In this document: in pieces, positions 1 to 8,964 of the stretch
How the letters are laid out: the number at the start of each line of letters is the position of its first letter
How positions within the stretch are numbered: the stretch's first letter is position 1
Origin: Geopseudomonas aromaticivorans
GTDB lineage: Bacteria; Pseudomonadota; Gammaproteobacteria; Pseudomonadales; Pseudomonadaceae
Direction of reading: 5' to 3'
Assembly: GCF_019097855.1 (NCBI RefSeq)
Contig: NZ_JAHRGL010000040.1
Location: forward strand, 206,201 to 270,200
DNA: 64,000 nt
Translations under genes and position numbers: made by a program
Notes under the pieces: generated by a model
What the model was told of the DNA's origin: nothing
The model's input: only the letters and a program-made list of their open reading frames with translations
Database searches by the model: none

Positions 1-156
1 GCGCTGGCCGAGGCGGATACGGCACTGCGCCTGTTCGGCAAGCCTGAGGTCAGCGGCCAGCGGCGCATGGGTGTGGCGCTGGCGCGCGACGCGTCGATCG
101 AGGCTGCGCGGACCAAGGCGCTGCGTGCGGCGCAGGCGGTGACGATCGAGCTGTAA
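1..156 (+). CDS. purT: Formate-dependent GAR transformylase PurT, C-terminal fragment
   Basis: Only the last 51 residues are in the window; the 5' part lies off the left edge. The reading frame is open from base 1 and ends in TAA. The motif [19 protein letters not shown] matches the conserved C-terminal end of PurT, an ATP-grasp enzyme that uses formate and ATP to formylate glycinamide ribonucleotide in purine synthesis. A strong hairpin follows 15 bases later. Identification rests on this tail only, but the motif is characteristic, and the neighbouring order (purT near ffh) fits other Pseudomonas genomes. Confidence 0.85.
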   Translation, partial: ALAEADTALRLFGKPEVSGQRRMGVALARDASIEAARTKALRAAQAVTIEL

Positions 157-171
157 GGCTGATCCGTCCGT

Positions 172-209
172 AAAAAAGGGCCGGCCCTCGCGAGAGGTCC
201 GGCCCTTTT
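172..209. terminator. Bidirectional rho-independent terminator between purT and the CorC-like gene
   Basis: An 11-bp stem (AAAAGGGCCGG pairing with CCGGCCCTTTT) with an A tract on one side and a T tract on the other. It can serve both purT on the plus strand and the convergent minus-strand gene ending at 229. Confidence 0.85.
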
Positions 210-228
210 CGCTGAAGCGGGCAGGGTG

Positions 229-1095
229 TCAGGCGGCCGGCCCCGGCTGGCGCTGGCCGTGCTGCCAGATGCGTACCTGGGTCACCCGGTTTTCCGCGGA
301 CTGCAGGATCTCCAGGTGGTACGCGCCGATCTTCAGGCACACGCTGCTGTCGGGAAGGTTTTCCAGGGCTTCGGTGACCAGGCCGTTGATGGTCCGGGGG
401 CCGTCGCAGGGCAGGCGCCAGCTCAGCTCGCGGTTGACCTCGCGGATGTGGGCGCTGCCGTCGACCACGTAGCTGCCATCGTCCTGCGGGTGGATTTCTG
501 GCTCGTGCACCCCGGGTTGGGTGGTGAATTCGCCGACGATTTCCTCGAGGATGTCCTCCAAGGTCACCAGGCCGATGACCTCGCCGTACTCGTCGACCAC
601 CATGCCCATGCGGCGCTTGTGCTTCTGGAAGTTGATCAGCTGGGTCGACAGCGGCGTGTTTTCCGGCACGAAATAGGGGGTCACGCAGGCGCTGCGCAGC
701 AGTTCGTGGCTCGGTCGGCTGCTGGTCAGCAGGCGGGCGATGCGGCGCATGTGCACCACGCCCTCGATCTGGTTGAGGTCGTGGCGGTAGACTGGCAGGC
801 GGGTGTGGGTGGTGTTGCGCAGCTGGGCGGTGATCTGCTCGAGGTCGTCCTCCAGGTCGATGCCGACCACCTCGTTGCGCGGGATCATGATGTCGTTGAC
901 CGTGACCCGGTCCAGTTCGAGAATGCCCGCCAGCATGGCCTGGCGGCTGCGTGGCTGGCCGGGTGCGGACTCGTGCACGGCGTCGCGCAGTTCTTCGTGA
1001 TCGGTCGTCTCGGCGACGGGAAGCGGCAGCGGGCGCAGCAGTTGCCAGAGCCTGCGCAGCAGGCGGGGCAGGAAACCACTATGGTCATCGCCCAC
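229..1095 (-). CDS. CBS-domain/CorC_HlyC protein lacking the DUF21 membrane domain
   Basis: Predicted 288 aa. It has a CBS pair (VNDIMIPRNEVVGIDLE, then MGMVVDEYGEVIGLVTLED) followed by a CorC_HlyC transporter-associated domain (DGSYVVDGSAHIREVNREL). Proteins of this type are linked to magnesium/cobalt efflux or outer-membrane integrity. I chose the GTG at 1095 because AAGGT lies 7-8 bases upstream; the open frame continues to 1365, but only as a shadow of the upstream gene. The core resembles the approximately 420-aa CNNM/DUF21 type, yet no membrane domain precedes it: the upstream gene stops 11 bases before this start. It is thus the size of E. coli CorC (YbeX). Translation is likely coupled to the upstream membrane gene. 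Confidence 0.75.
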   Translation of the reverse strand: MGDDHSGFLPRLLRRLWQLLRPLPLPVAETTDHEELRDAVHESAPGQPRSRQAMLAGILELDRVTVNDIMIPRNEVVGIDLEDDLEQITAQLRNTTHTRLPVYRHDLNQIEGVVHMRRIARLLTSSRPSHELLRSACVTPYFVPENTPLSTQLINFQKHKRRMGMVVDEYGEVIGLVTLEDILEEIVGEFTTQPGVHEPEIHPQDDGSYVVDGSAHIREVNRELSWRLPCDGPRTINGLVTEALENLPDSSVCLKIGAYHLEILQSAENRVTQVRIWQHGQRQPGPAA

Positions 1096-1106
1096 GGTGT
1101 CTACCT

Positions 1107-1904
1107 TCAGATATGCAGGATGAATTCGCGGACCAGCTTGCTGCCGAAGTAGGCCAGCATCAGCAGCAGGAAGCCGGCCAGGGTCCAGCGGATCGCTTTG
1201 CCGCCACGCCAGCCGAGCTGGTGGCGGCCCCACAGCAGCACGCCGAACACCACCCAGGCCACGCAGGCGAGCAGGGTCTTGTGCACCAGGTGTTGGGCGA
1301 ACAGGTCGTCGAGGAACAGCCAGCCGGACAGCAGCGACAGCGACAGCAGCGACCAGCCGCCCCACAGGAAGCCGAACAGCAGGCTTTCCATGGTCTGCAG
1401 CGGCGGGAAGTTGCGGATGATGCCGGACGGGTGCTTGTTCTTCAGTTGGCGGTTCTGCAGAAGCAGCAGCAGGGCCTGGACCACCGCGATGGTGAGCAGA
1501 CCGTAGGCCAGGATCGACAGCAGGATGTGGGCGAGGATGCCCGGCTCCTCGACGATTGGCTGGGTTGTGCCGCCCGGCAGCAGGGCGAGCAGGGTGGTCA
1601 GGCTGCCCAGTGGGAACAGCAGCACTAGCAGGTTTTCCACCGGGATGCGCAGGCTGGCCAGCAGGGTCAGGGTGATCACTGCGGCGGCCAGCAGGCTGGC
1701 GGCATTGAAGAAGTCGAGCTGCAGGGCGCCGTTGTTCAGCAGCAGCAGGCGCAGCCCGAAGGCGTGGGCCAGCAGGGCCAGCACGCCAAGGAGGCCGAGC
1801 AGGCGCTTGTCAGGCGTCGCACGACGGGACAGCAGCAGTGCCTGATAGAGTGCAGCGCCGGCATACAGGCCGGCCGCCGCCAGGCTGGGCAGCAAAGGCG
1901 TCAT
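1107..1904 (-). CDS. Cytochrome c assembly (CcsA/YpjD-like) inner membrane protein
   Basis: 265 aa with about eight hydrophobic segments, for example LYAGAALYQALLL near the N-terminus and ILLSILAYGLLTIAVVQALL in the middle. The gene lies back to back with ffh, which is the usual place of the CcsA/YpjD homologue in Pseudomonas. The family belongs to the cytochrome c assembly (CcmC/CcsA) superfamily, but members next to ffh have no proven haem role. I chose the ATG at 1904; a start at 1946 would add 14 residues with no hydrophobic character. The next gene (CBS protein) begins 11 bases after the stop, so the two probably form an operon. Confidence 0.75.
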   Translation of the reverse strand: MTPLLPSLAAAGLYAGAALYQALLLSRRATPDKRLLGLLGVLALLAHAFGLRLLLLNNGALQLDFFNAASLLAAAVITLTLLASLRIPVENLLVLLFPLGSLTTLLALLPGGTTQPIVEEPGILAHILLSILAYGLLTIAVVQALLLLLQNRQLKNKHPSGIIRNFPPLQTMESLLFGFLWGGWSLLSLSLLSGWLFLDDLFAQHLVHKTLLACVAWVVFGVLLWGRHQLGWRGGKAIRWTLAGFLLLMLAYFGSKLVREFILHI

Positions 1905-2046
1905 AAGTCCTTGTGGAAGAAGCCTCGGAGTTGCCGAGTTTGGCACAGAACCGACTATCCACGAAAGTCTGCGGGCGGTGTCGGCGGCGGCCGGTCTCGG
2001 CTATAATCCGCCGCCTGCCGCAAGCTCCATCTTCCAAGGAACGTGC

Positions 2047-3423
2047 ATGTTCGAGAATTTGACCGACCGCCTCTCGCAGACGCTGCGCAATGTCACCGGG
2101 CGCGCCAAGCTGACCGAGGACAATATCAAGGACACCCTGCGCGAGGTGCGCATGGCCCTGCTCGAGGCCGATGTCGCCCTGCCGGTGGTCAAGGACTTCG
2201 TCAACAAGGTCAAGGATCGCGCGGTTGGCACCGAGGTGTCGAAGAGCCTGACACCGGGACAGGCATTCGTGAAGATCGTCCGTGCCGAGCTGGAAGAGCT
2301 GATGGGCGCGGCCAACGAGGACCTGAACCTCGCCGCTACGCCGCCGGCGGTGATCCTGATGGCCGGCCTGCAGGGCGCGGGCAAGACCACCACCGTCGGC
2401 AAGCTGGCGCGCTTCCTCAAGGAGCGCAAGAAGAAGTCGGTGCTGGTGGTGTCGGCCGACGTCTACCGCCCGGCGGCGATCAAGCAGCTGGAAACCCTGG
2501 CCAATGAAGTGGGGGTCACCTTCTTCCCCTCCGACCTGAGCCAGAAGCCGGTGGACATCGCCCGCGCGGCCATCGCCGAGGGCAAGCTGAAGTTCATTGA
2601 CGTGGTGATCGTCGACACCGCCGGCCGTCTGCACATCGACGCCGAGATGATGGAGGAGATCAAGCAGGTCCACGCGGCGATCAACCCGGTGGAGACCCTG
2701 TTCGTGGTCGACGCCATGACCGGCCAGGATGCCGCCAACACCGCCAAGGCCTTCAACGAAGCCCTGCCGCTGACCGGCGTGGTGCTGACCAAGGTCGACG
2801 GCGATGCCCGTGGCGGTGCGGCGCTGTCGGTGCGCGCCATCACCGGCAAGCCGATCAAGTTCCTCGGCATGGGCGAGAAGAGCGAAGCGCTCGATCCGTT
2901 CCATCCCGATCGCGTGGCCTCGCGCATCCTCGGCATGGGTGACGTGCTCAGCCTGATCGAGCAGGCCGAGCAGACCATGGACCGCGAGAAGGCGGAGAAG
3001 CTCACCAAGAAGCTGAAGAAGGGCAAGGGCTTCGATCTCGAGGACTTCCGCGACCAGCTGCAGCAGATGAAGAACATGGGCGGCCTCGGCAGCCTGATGG
3101 ACAAGCTGCCGATGCTCGGCGGCATGAATCTCGGTCAGATGGGCAATGCCCAGAACGTGGCGGAGAAGCAGTTCAAGCAGATGGAGGCGATCATCAACTC
3201 GATGACCCCCCTCGAGCGCCGCGACCCCGAGCTGATCAGTGGCTCGCGCAAGCGCCGCATCGCCCTGGGTTCCGGTACCCAGGTGCAGGATGTCGGTCGC
3301 CTGATCAAGCAGCACAAGCAGATGCAGAAGATGATGAAGAAGGTCACCGCCAAGGGCGGCATGGCCAAGATGATGCGTGGCATGAGCGGCCTGCTGCCCG
3401 GCGGCGGCATGCCGAAAATGTAA
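2047..3423 (+). CDS. ffh: Signal recognition particle protein Ffh (SRP54)
   Basis: 458 aa, normal family length. The order is N domain (about 1-90), GTPase G domain (about 100-295) with P-loop GLQGAGKTTT at 107-116 and VDTAGRLH as the G3 motif, then a methionine-rich M domain (about 325-458, rich in MxxM patterns such as MQKMMKK and MMRGMSG). It binds 4.5S RNA and signal peptides at the ribosome and docks to FtsY for co-translational membrane insertion. The start at 2047 has AAGGA 6 bases upstream; the open frame to 1978 adds no family sequence. It is transcribed away from the CcsA-like gene, so the promoter lies within 1905-2046. Confidence 0.97.
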   Translation: MFENLTDRLSQTLRNVTGRAKLTEDNIKDTLREVRMALLEADVALPVVKDFVNKVKDRAVGTEVSKSLTPGQAFVKIVRAELEELMGAANEDLNLAATPPAVILMAGLQGAGKTTTVGKLARFLKERKKKSVLVVSADVYRPAAIKQLETLANEVGVTFFPSDLSQKPVDIARAAIAEGKLKFIDVVIVDTAGRLHIDAEMMEEIKQVHAAINPVETLFVVDAMTGQDAANTAKAFNEALPLTGVVLTKVDGDARGGAALSVRAITGKPIKFLGMGEKSEALDPFHPDRVASRILGMGDVLSLIEQAEQTMDREKAEKLTKKLKKGKGFDLEDFRDQLQQMKNMGGLGSLMDKLPMLGGMNLGQMGNAQNVAEKQFKQMEAIINSMTPLERRDPELISGSRKRRIALGSGTQVQDVGRLIKQHKQMQKMMKKVTAKGGMAKMMRGMSGLLPGGGMPKM

Positions 3424-3429
3424 GAATCG

Positions 3430-3454
3430 GGCGGCGACGCTGGTCGTCGCCGCC
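3430..3454 (+). other. Strong hairpin just after ffh
   Basis: Perfect 10-bp stem GGCGGCGACG / CGTCGCCGCC with a 5-base loop, starting 7 bases after the ffh stop. No T tract follows, so it may be a 3' stabiliser or a partial terminator rather than a full rho-independent one. Confidence 0.5.
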
Positions 3455-3542
3455 GATCATCGCGGGCCGCTCCGGCGGTACGCGACAAACAGAGGATGAC
3501 TCCGTCTTCCAGTGCCCGCCTTGGTGGGCGCTGGAAAAGGGC

Positions 3543-3571
3543 TTTGCAAATCCCCGGATAATCCTTAGAAT
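3543..3571 (+). promoter_or_regulatory. Putative sigma70 promoter for rpsP-rimM-trmD-rplS
   Basis: TTTGCA at 3543-3548 and TAGAAT at 3566-3571, separated by 17 bases, 74 bases before the rpsP start. A GC-rich stretch follows the -10, as is common for stringently controlled ribosomal promoters. This is a visual match only. Confidence 0.5.
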
Positions 3572-3644
3572 GTGCGGCCTTTCGGGCCGTGCGCCCTAGT
3601 GTGCATGCAGTGTTTGCAAGCAACGACTACAGGAACGAAGTTCA

Positions 3645-3890
3645 ATGGTAACCATCCGTCTTGCTCGTGGCGGCTCCAAAAAGCGCCCTTTCTATCACCT
3701 GACCGTGACCAACAGCCGCTCCGCCCGTGAAGGTCGCTTCATCGAGCGTATTGGCTTCTTCAATCCGGTTGCTACCGGTGCCGAAGTACGTCTGTCCGTG
3801 AACGCCGAACGCGCCCAGTACTGGCTGAGCCAGGGTGCCCAGGCTTCCGAGCGCGCTGCCCAGTTGCTCAAGGAAGCGGCGAAAGCCTGA
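3645..3890 (+). CDS. rpsP: 30S ribosomal protein bS16
   Basis: 81 aa. The N-terminus [17 protein letters not shown] and the following [21 protein letters not shown] are signature bS16 sequence. The protein binds 16S rRNA early in 30S assembly. It is the first gene of the rpsP-rimM-trmD-rplS operon, whose four members are co-oriented with gaps of 7, 3 and 42 bases. Identification is firm. Confidence 0.98.
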   Translation: MVTIRLARGGSKKRPFYHLTVTNSRSAREGRFIERIGFFNPVATGAEVRLSVNAERAQYWLSQGAQASERAAQLLKEAAKA

Positions 3891-3897
3891 GACCTTG

Positions 3898-4437
3898 ATG
3901 ATGCAACATTCGCCGGCACCCGCTGAGGATCTGGTCGTCCTCGGCAAAATCGTTTCGGTGTTCGGCATCCGCGGTGAAGTGAAGGTGTATTCCTACACCG
4001 ACCCGTTGGAGAACCTGCTGGACTACCGTCATTGGACGCTCAAGCGCGATGGTGAAGTCCGCCAGGTCGAACTGGTCAGTGGCCGCCTGCATGGCAAGGT
4101 GCTGACTGTCCGGATCAAGGGACTCGACGATCGCGAAGAGGCCCTGAACCATGTTGGGTTTCTCATCCTTGTGCCGCGCAGCCAGCTGCCGGCTCTGCAG
4201 GATGACGAGATCTATTGGTATCAGCTGGAAGGCCTGCGGGTCATCAACCAGGACGGGCAGTTGCTCGGTCGGGTCGATCACTTGCTGGAAACCGGCGCCA
4301 ATGACGTATTGGTGGTGAAGCCCTGCGCGGGTAGTCTGGATGATCGTGAGCGCCTGTTGCCCTATACCGGGCAATGCGTGCAGCAGGTCGATCTGGCTGC
4401 CGGCGAGATGCGGGTGGACTGGGATGCGGATTTCTAA
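3898..4437 (+). CDS. rimM: Ribosome maturation factor RimM
   Basis: 179 aa from ATG 3898 (178 aa if the directly following ATG at 3901 is used). RimM N domain (VVLGKIVSVFGIRGEVKVYS) is followed by a PRC barrel (IYWYQLEGLRVINQDGQLLG). It binds ribosomal protein uS19 and the 16S 3' domain and assists 30S head maturation. The predicted reading frame is open further upstream to 3835, but that part overlaps rpsP in another frame. The ribosome-binding site is weak, consistent with coupling to rpsP, whose stop is 7 bases upstream. Confidence 0.96.
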   Translation: MMQHSPAPAEDLVVLGKIVSVFGIRGEVKVYSYTDPLENLLDYRHWTLKRDGEVRQVELVSGRLHGKVLTVRIKGLDDREEALNHVGFLILVPRSQLPALQDDEIYWYQLEGLRVINQDGQLLGRVDHLLETGANDVLVVKPCAGSLDDRERLLPYTGQCVQQVDLAAGEMRVDWDADF

Positions 4438-4440
4438 CCC

Positions 4441-5184
4441 ATGCGGGTAGACGTTCTCAGCCTGTTTCCCGAGATGTTCGGCGCCATCAGCGAATACGGC
4501 ATTACCAGTCGCGCGGTGAAGCAGGGTCTCCTGCAACTGCACTGCTGGAATCCGCGGGACTACACCGAGGACCGCCACCAGACGGTGGACGATCGGCCCT
4601 TCGGCGGTGGCCCCGGCATGGTGATGAAGATCAAGCCGCTGGAGCTGGCCCTGGCATCTGCCAAGACAGCCGCAGGCGGTGCGGCCAAGGTGATCTACCT
4701 GTCGCCGCAAGGACGTCGTCTTGACCAGGCGGCGGTTCGCGAACTGGCGACCGAGGAGCGTTTGATCCTCATTGCCGGGCGTTACGAAGGCATCGACGAA
4801 CGTTTCATCGAGACGCACGTGGATGAGGAATGGTCGATCGGCGATTATGTCTTGTCCGGCGGTGAGCTGCCGGCCATGGTGCTGATCGATGCGGTTACGC
4901 GGTTGCTGCCCGGAGCGTTGGGGCATGCAGATTCCGCCGAGGAGGACTCGTTTACCGATGGCCTGCTCGATTGCCCGCACTACACCCGACCCGAGGTGTG
5001 CGAGGGCAGAAGTGTTCCGCCGGTGCTGCTCAGCGGCAACCACGAACACATCCGGCGCTGGCGTTTGCAGCAGTCCCTGGGACGTACCTGGGAACGACGT
5101 GCCGATCTTCTGGATAGTCGCTCGCTTTCTGGAGAAGAGAAGAAGCTGCTGGAGGAATACATCCGCCAGCGGGACGATAGATAA
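4441..5184 (+). CDS. trmD: tRNA (guanine37-N1)-methyltransferase TrmD
   Basis: 247 aa. Starts with [13 protein letters not shown], and carries the SPOUT knot motifs [19 protein letters not shown] and [14 protein letters not shown], the SAM-binding signature of TrmD. It methylates G37 next to the anticodon and prevents +1 frameshifting; it is essential in most bacteria. The start is 3 bases after the rimM stop, indicating translational coupling. Confidence 0.97.
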   Translation: MRVDVLSLFPEMFGAISEYGITSRAVKQGLLQLHCWNPRDYTEDRHQTVDDRPFGGGPGMVMKIKPLELALASAKTAAGGAAKVIYLSPQGRRLDQAAVRELATEERLILIAGRYEGIDERFIETHVDEEWSIGDYVLSGGELPAMVLIDAVTRLLPGALGHADSAEEDSFTDGLLDCPHYTRPEVCEGRSVPPVLLSGNHEHIRRWRLQQSLGRTWERRADLLDSRSLSGEEKKLLEEYIRQRDDR

Positions 5185-5226
5185 CGTATCGATGGCAAGT
5201 CCCACGACTTGTCTTTGGAGCACAGC

Positions 5227-5583
5227 ATGAGCAACAAGAACCTGATCATTCAGCAGATCGAAGCTGAGCAGATGACCAAAGCGATCCCGGCCTTCGCCCC
5301 TGGCGACACCGTGATCGTGCAAGTGAAAGTGAAGGAAGGCGACCGCGAGCGTCTGCAGGCCTTCGAAGGCGTGGTTATCGCCAAGCGTAGCCGCGGCCTG
5401 AACAGCGCTTTCACCGTGCGCAAGATCTCCAACGGCTTCGGCGTTGAGCGTACCTTCCAGACCTACAGCCCGCTGGTCGACAGCATCAACGTCAAGCGTC
5501 GCGGTGACGTGCGCAAGGCCAAGCTGTACTACCTCCGCGCGCTGTCCGGTCGTGCTGCACGCATCAAGGAGAAGCTGGTCTAA
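5227..5583 (+). CDS. rplS: 50S ribosomal protein bL19
   Basis: 118 aa, [16 protein letters not shown] start and conserved [30 protein letters not shown]. bL19 sits at the 30S-50S interface. The ATG at 5227 is preceded by GGAG at 5217-5220; an in-frame ATG at 5209 would add six residues with no family match. Last gene of its operon, followed by a clear terminator. Confidence 0.98.
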   Translation: MSNKNLIIQQIEAEQMTKAIPAFAPGDTVIVQVKVKEGDRERLQAFEGVVIAKRSRGLNSAFTVRKISNGFGVERTFQTYSPLVDSINVKRRGDVRKAKLYYLRALSGRAARIKEKLV

Positions 5584-5601
5584 GACCCGCTTTCCTGCTG
5601 G

Positions 5602-5629
5602 AAAAAGCAGCCTTCGGGCTGCTTTTTTT
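5602..5629 (+). terminator. Rho-independent terminator of the rpsP-rplS operon
   Basis: AAAAAGCAGCC-TTCG-GGCTGCTTTTTTT: a stem with a stable UUCG-type loop followed by seven T, 18 bases after the rplS stop. Confidence 0.95.
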
Positions 5630-5744
5630 GTGCCCGCGATTCGTCCTGCACCGGCTGGCGCGCAGCCAGCGGGCTTCCCGGCGGCTGGCCGTGTGCGCCG
5701 TGCTCGTGCCAGACTGCGCGCTCCCTTGCCGTGGCGATTTTCCC

Positions 5745-6641
5745 ATGCCTGCTCCCGACCATCCGCTGATCGACCGCTTCCTCGAGTCCCTGTGGCTGGA
5801 GAAGGGGCTTGCGCGGCATACCCGTTCCGCCTACGGCAGCGACTTGGCGCTTTTCCAGGGTTGGCTGGTGGAGCGCGGCTTCGATCTGTTGCGCGTTGAT
5901 CGCGAGCTGATTCGCGAGCATCTCGGCTGGCGTCTGGACAACGGCTATCACGCCCGCTCCACGGCGCGGTTGCTGTCCTGCCTGCGCGGTTTCTACCATT
6001 TCTGCACCTTCGAGGGGCTGCTTGCCGAGGACCCGACCCTGCTGGTCTCGCTGCCGCGCCAGGCGCGGGCGGTGCCGAGCTCGCTGAGCGAGGCGGAGGT
6101 CGTGGCGCTGCTGGCGGCGCCGGAGGTGAGCGAGGCGCTCGGCCTGCGTGATCGCGCGATGCTTGAGGTGCTCTACGCCTGCGGCCTGCGGGTCAGCGAA
6201 CTGGTGGCGCTGACCCTCGAGCAGGTCAATCTGCGCCAGGGCGTGGTGCGGGTGTTCGGCAAGGGCGCGCGCGAGCGTCTGGTACCGCTCGGCGAGGAGG
6301 CCGTCGACTGGCTGCTGCGCTACCTGCGCGAGGCGCGCGGCGAGCTGCTGATCGGGCGGCCTAGCGACGTGCTGTTTCCCAGTCTGCGCGGCGAGCAGAT
6401 GACCCGGCAGACCTTCTGGCACCGCATCAAGCTGCATGCGCGCACGGCGGGCATCGACAAGCCGCTGTCGCCGCACACCCTGCGCCATGCCTTCGCCACC
6501 CATCTGCTCAATCACGGCGCCGACCTGCGCGTGGTGCAGATGCTGCTGGGTCACCGCGATCTGTCGACCACGCAGATCTACACTCATGTGGCCCGGGCGC
6601 GCCTGCAGGCCTTGCATGCCGAGCATCATCCGCGCGGCTGA
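5745..6641 (+). CDS. xerD: Site-specific tyrosine recombinase XerD
   Basis: 298 aa, the exact length of E. coli XerD. It has an N-terminal SAM-like core-binding domain (about 1-105) and a catalytic domain with the full set of residues: R149 (in CGLRVSEL), K173, H244 and R247 (in HTLRHAFATHLL), H270 (in LLGHRDLS) and the nucleophile Y279 (in TQIYTHV). With XerC it resolves chromosome dimers at dif under FtsK control. The ATG at 5745 was chosen by alignment to the family start; the frame is open upstream to 5628 through the rplS terminator. It precedes dsbC, as in other Pseudomonas. Confidence 0.96.
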   Translation: MPAPDHPLIDRFLESLWLEKGLARHTRSAYGSDLALFQGWLVERGFDLLRVDRELIREHLGWRLDNGYHARSTARLLSCLRGFYHFCTFEGLLAEDPTLLVSLPRQARAVPSSLSEAEVVALLAAPEVSEALGLRDRAMLEVLYACGLRVSELVALTLEQVNLRQGVVRVFGKGARERLVPLGEEAVDWLLRYLREARGELLIGRPSDVLFPSLRGEQMTRQTFWHRIKLHARTAGIDKPLSPHTLRHAFATHLLNHGADLRVVQMLLGHRDLSTTQIYTHVARARLQALHAEHHPRG

Positions 6642-6736
6642 TCGTCGGCCTGTGTACCCGCTCCGCAGTCGCGGCGGGCGGGTATGTTAGGCTTTATCAA
6701 TAGTTCAAGCCGCTTCCTCGCGCTCAAGGAGTTTCC

Positions 6737-7477
6737 ATGCGTCTGTTCCGTTTTCTCGCTGCCGCCACGCTCGGGCTGGCCAGTTCCATCGCCCTGGCTG
6801 CCGAGCCCGATCAGGCCATCCGCCAGACCCTGAAGTCGCTGCAGCCCGACCTGCCGATCGAGGCCATCAGCGAAAGCCCTATGCCCGGCCTGTACCAGGT
6901 CCAGCTCAAGGGTGGGCGCCTGCTCTACACTAGTGCCGACGCCCAGTTCGTCCTGCAAGGCTTCCTGTTCCAGGTCAAGGACGGCAAGACCGTCAACCTC
7001 ACCGAGCAGGCCGAGAGCAAGGGGGTGGCCAAGCAGATCAACGCCATCCCGCCGGCCGAGATGGTGGTGTTCCCCGCGGACGAGAAGGCGGCGCAGAAGA
7101 CCCACATCACCGTGTTCACCGACACCGACTGCGGCTACTGCCAGAAGCTGCACAGCGAAGTGGCCGAGCTCAACCGCCGCGGCGTCGAAGTGCGCTACGT
7201 CGCTTTCCCGCGCCAGGGCATCGCCAGCCATGGCTACAACACCCTGGTCAGCGTGTGGTGCGCGAAGGACCGTCGCGCGGCGATGAGCCTGGCCAAGGCG
7301 CGCAAGGACGTGCCTGAAGCCAAGTGTGACAACCCGGTGGCCAAGCAGTACCAGCTCGGCCAGATGATCGGCGTGCAGGGCACTCCGGCCATCGTGCTGG
7401 CCAACGGCCGGATGATCCCCGGCTACCAGCCGGCCCCGCAGCTGGCCGAGGCAGCACTGGCGGCCGCGGCGAAGTGA
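6737..7477 (+). CDS. dsbC: Periplasmic thiol:disulfide interchange protein DsbC
   Basis: 246 aa. A signal peptide is evident (MRLFRFLAAATLGLASSIALA, cleavage about residue 21-22). Then come a dimerisation domain and a thioredoxin fold with the active site CGYC at 132-135 in FTDTDCGYCQKLH, a cis-proline in VQGTPAIV, and a second cysteine pair (VWCAKD and EAKCDNP) as in E. coli DsbC. It isomerises wrong disulfides in the periplasm and is kept reduced by DsbD. Its ribosome-binding site is AAGGAG 7-8 bases before ATG. Confidence 0.95.
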   Translation: MRLFRFLAAATLGLASSIALAAEPDQAIRQTLKSLQPDLPIEAISESPMPGLYQVQLKGGRLLYTSADAQFVLQGFLFQVKDGKTVNLTEQAESKGVAKQINAIPPAEMVVFPADEKAAQKTHITVFTDTDCGYCQKLHSEVAELNRRGVEVRYVAFPRQGIASHGYNTLVSVWCAKDRRAAMSLAKARKDVPEAKCDNPVAKQYQLGQMIGVQGTPAIVLANGRMIPGYQPAPQLAEAALAAAAK

Positions 7478-7538
7478 GTGACGGGTTGCTGCTGATTGAC
7501 TAACAATCAAGCGCTTCGTAATGTGCGGATCTTTTCAT

Positions 7539-7557
7539 CGGCCGGCATCGCCGGCCG
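7539..7557 (+). other. Hairpin in the hom leader
   Basis: Perfect 8-bp stem CGGCCGGC / GCCGGCCG with a 3-base loop, about 30 bases before the hom start. No T tract and no threonine/isoleucine codon run is visible nearby, so classical attenuation is not supported. Confidence 0.4.
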
Positions 7558-7586
7558 TACTGCGTCGTAATGATGGGGAAACTAGA

Positions 7587-8891
7587 GTGAAACCGGTGAA
7601 AGTAGGTATCTGTGGGTTGGGAACCGTCGGTGGCGGCACCTTCAATGTGCTCAAGCGCAATGCCGAGGAGATTGCCCGCCGTGCCGGGCGCGGCATCGAA
7701 GTGGCGCAGATTGCCGCGCGTGACGCCAACCCGCAATGCGATACCACCGGTACCCCCATCACCGGTGACGTGTTCGAGCTGGTCAGCAACCCGGAAATCG
7801 ACATCGTCATCGAGCTGATCGGCGGCTACACCGTGGCCCGCGAGCTGGTGCTCAAGGCCATCGACAACGGCAAGCACGTGATCACCGCCAACAAGGCGCT
7901 GATTGCCGTGCACGGCAACGAGATCTTCGCCAAGGCCCGCGAGAAAGGCGTCATCGTCGCCTTCGAAGCTGCGGTGGCCGGCGGCATCCCGGTGATCAAG
8001 GCGATCCGCGAAGGTCTGGCCGGCAACCGCATCAACTGGCTGGCCGGCATCATCAACGGCACCGGCAACTTCATCCTCACCGAGATGCGCGAGAAGGGCC
8101 GCACCTTCGACGACGTGCTCAAGGAAGCCCAGGCGCTGGGCTACGCCGAGGCCGATCCGACCTTCGACGTCGAGGGCATCGATGCCGCGCACAAGCTGAC
8201 CATCCTCGCCTCGATCGCCTTCGGCATCCCGCTGCAGTTCGACAAGGCCTACACCGAAGGTATCACGGCGCTGACCACCGCCGACGTCAACTACGCCGAG
8301 GCGCTGGGCTACCGCATCAAGCACCTGGGTGTGGCCCGGCGCACCGAGGCCGGCATCGAACTGCGCGTGCACCCGACGCTGATCCCGGCCGACCGCCTGA
8401 TCGCCAACGTCAACGGCGTGATGAACGCGGTGATGGTCAACGGCGACGCCGTGGGCAGCACCCTGTTCTACGGCGCCGGTGCCGGCATGGAGCCGACCGC
8501 CTCGGCGGTGGTGGCCGACGTGGTCGACGTGGTCCGCGCGCTGACCACCGATCCGGAGAACCGCGTACCGCACCTGGCGTTCCAGCCGGACGCGCTGTCC
8601 GACCACCCGATCCTGCCGATCGAGGCCTGCGAGAGCGCCTACTATCTGCGCATCCAGGCCAAGGACCATCCGGGCGTGCTGGCCCAGGTGGCGACCATCC
8701 TCTCCGCGCGCGGCATCAACATCGAGTCGATCATGCAGAAGGAAGCCGAGGAGCACGACGGCCTGGTGCCGATGATCCTGGTCACCCACCGCGTGCGCGA
8801 GGCGCAGATCAACGACGCCATCGCTGCTCTGGAAGCTCTGGAAGGCGTGGCCGGCCAGGTCGTGCGTATCCGCGTCGAACAACTCAATTAA
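7587..8891 (+). CDS. hom: Homoserine dehydrogenase
   Basis: 434 aa from a GTG start (MKPVKVGICGLGTVGGGTF). The N-terminal Rossmann motif GLGTVGGG is followed by the catalytic domain (LAGIINGTGNFILTEM, EADPTFDVEGIDAAHK) and a C-terminal ACT domain (YYLRIQAKDHPGVLAQVATI, about 350-434), which usually gives threonine feedback control. It reduces aspartate semialdehyde to homoserine. This is the monofunctional form, not the ThrA-type aspartokinase fusion. An in-frame ATG-less extension reaches 7521 but is not family sequence. thrC follows 73 bases later. Confidence 0.95.
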   Translation: MKPVKVGICGLGTVGGGTFNVLKRNAEEIARRAGRGIEVAQIAARDANPQCDTTGTPITGDVFELVSNPEIDIVIELIGGYTVARELVLKAIDNGKHVITANKALIAVHGNEIFAKAREKGVIVAFEAAVAGGIPVIKAIREGLAGNRINWLAGIINGTGNFILTEMREKGRTFDDVLKEAQALGYAEADPTFDVEGIDAAHKLTILASIAFGIPLQFDKAYTEGITALTTADVNYAEALGYRIKHLGVARRTEAGIELRVHPTLIPADRLIANVNGVMNAVMVNGDAVGSTLFYGAGAGMEPTASAVVADVVDVVRALTTDPENRVPHLAFQPDALSDHPILPIEACESAYYLRIQAKDHPGVLAQVATILSARGINIESIMQKEAEEHDGLVPMILVTHRVREAQINDAIAALEALEGVAGQVVRIRVEQLN

Positions 8892-8964
8892 TCCAGGCGG
8901 CCAGCTGCGCGCAGCGTCGTCCGACCTGCCTGCCGCTGGCCGCTCAGACCGAAGGTTTGCCCCC

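Noticed and set aside
7587-7700. Threonine attenuator before hom
   Set aside because: No leader peptide rich in Thr or Ile codons and no terminator with a T tract; only a short hairpin.
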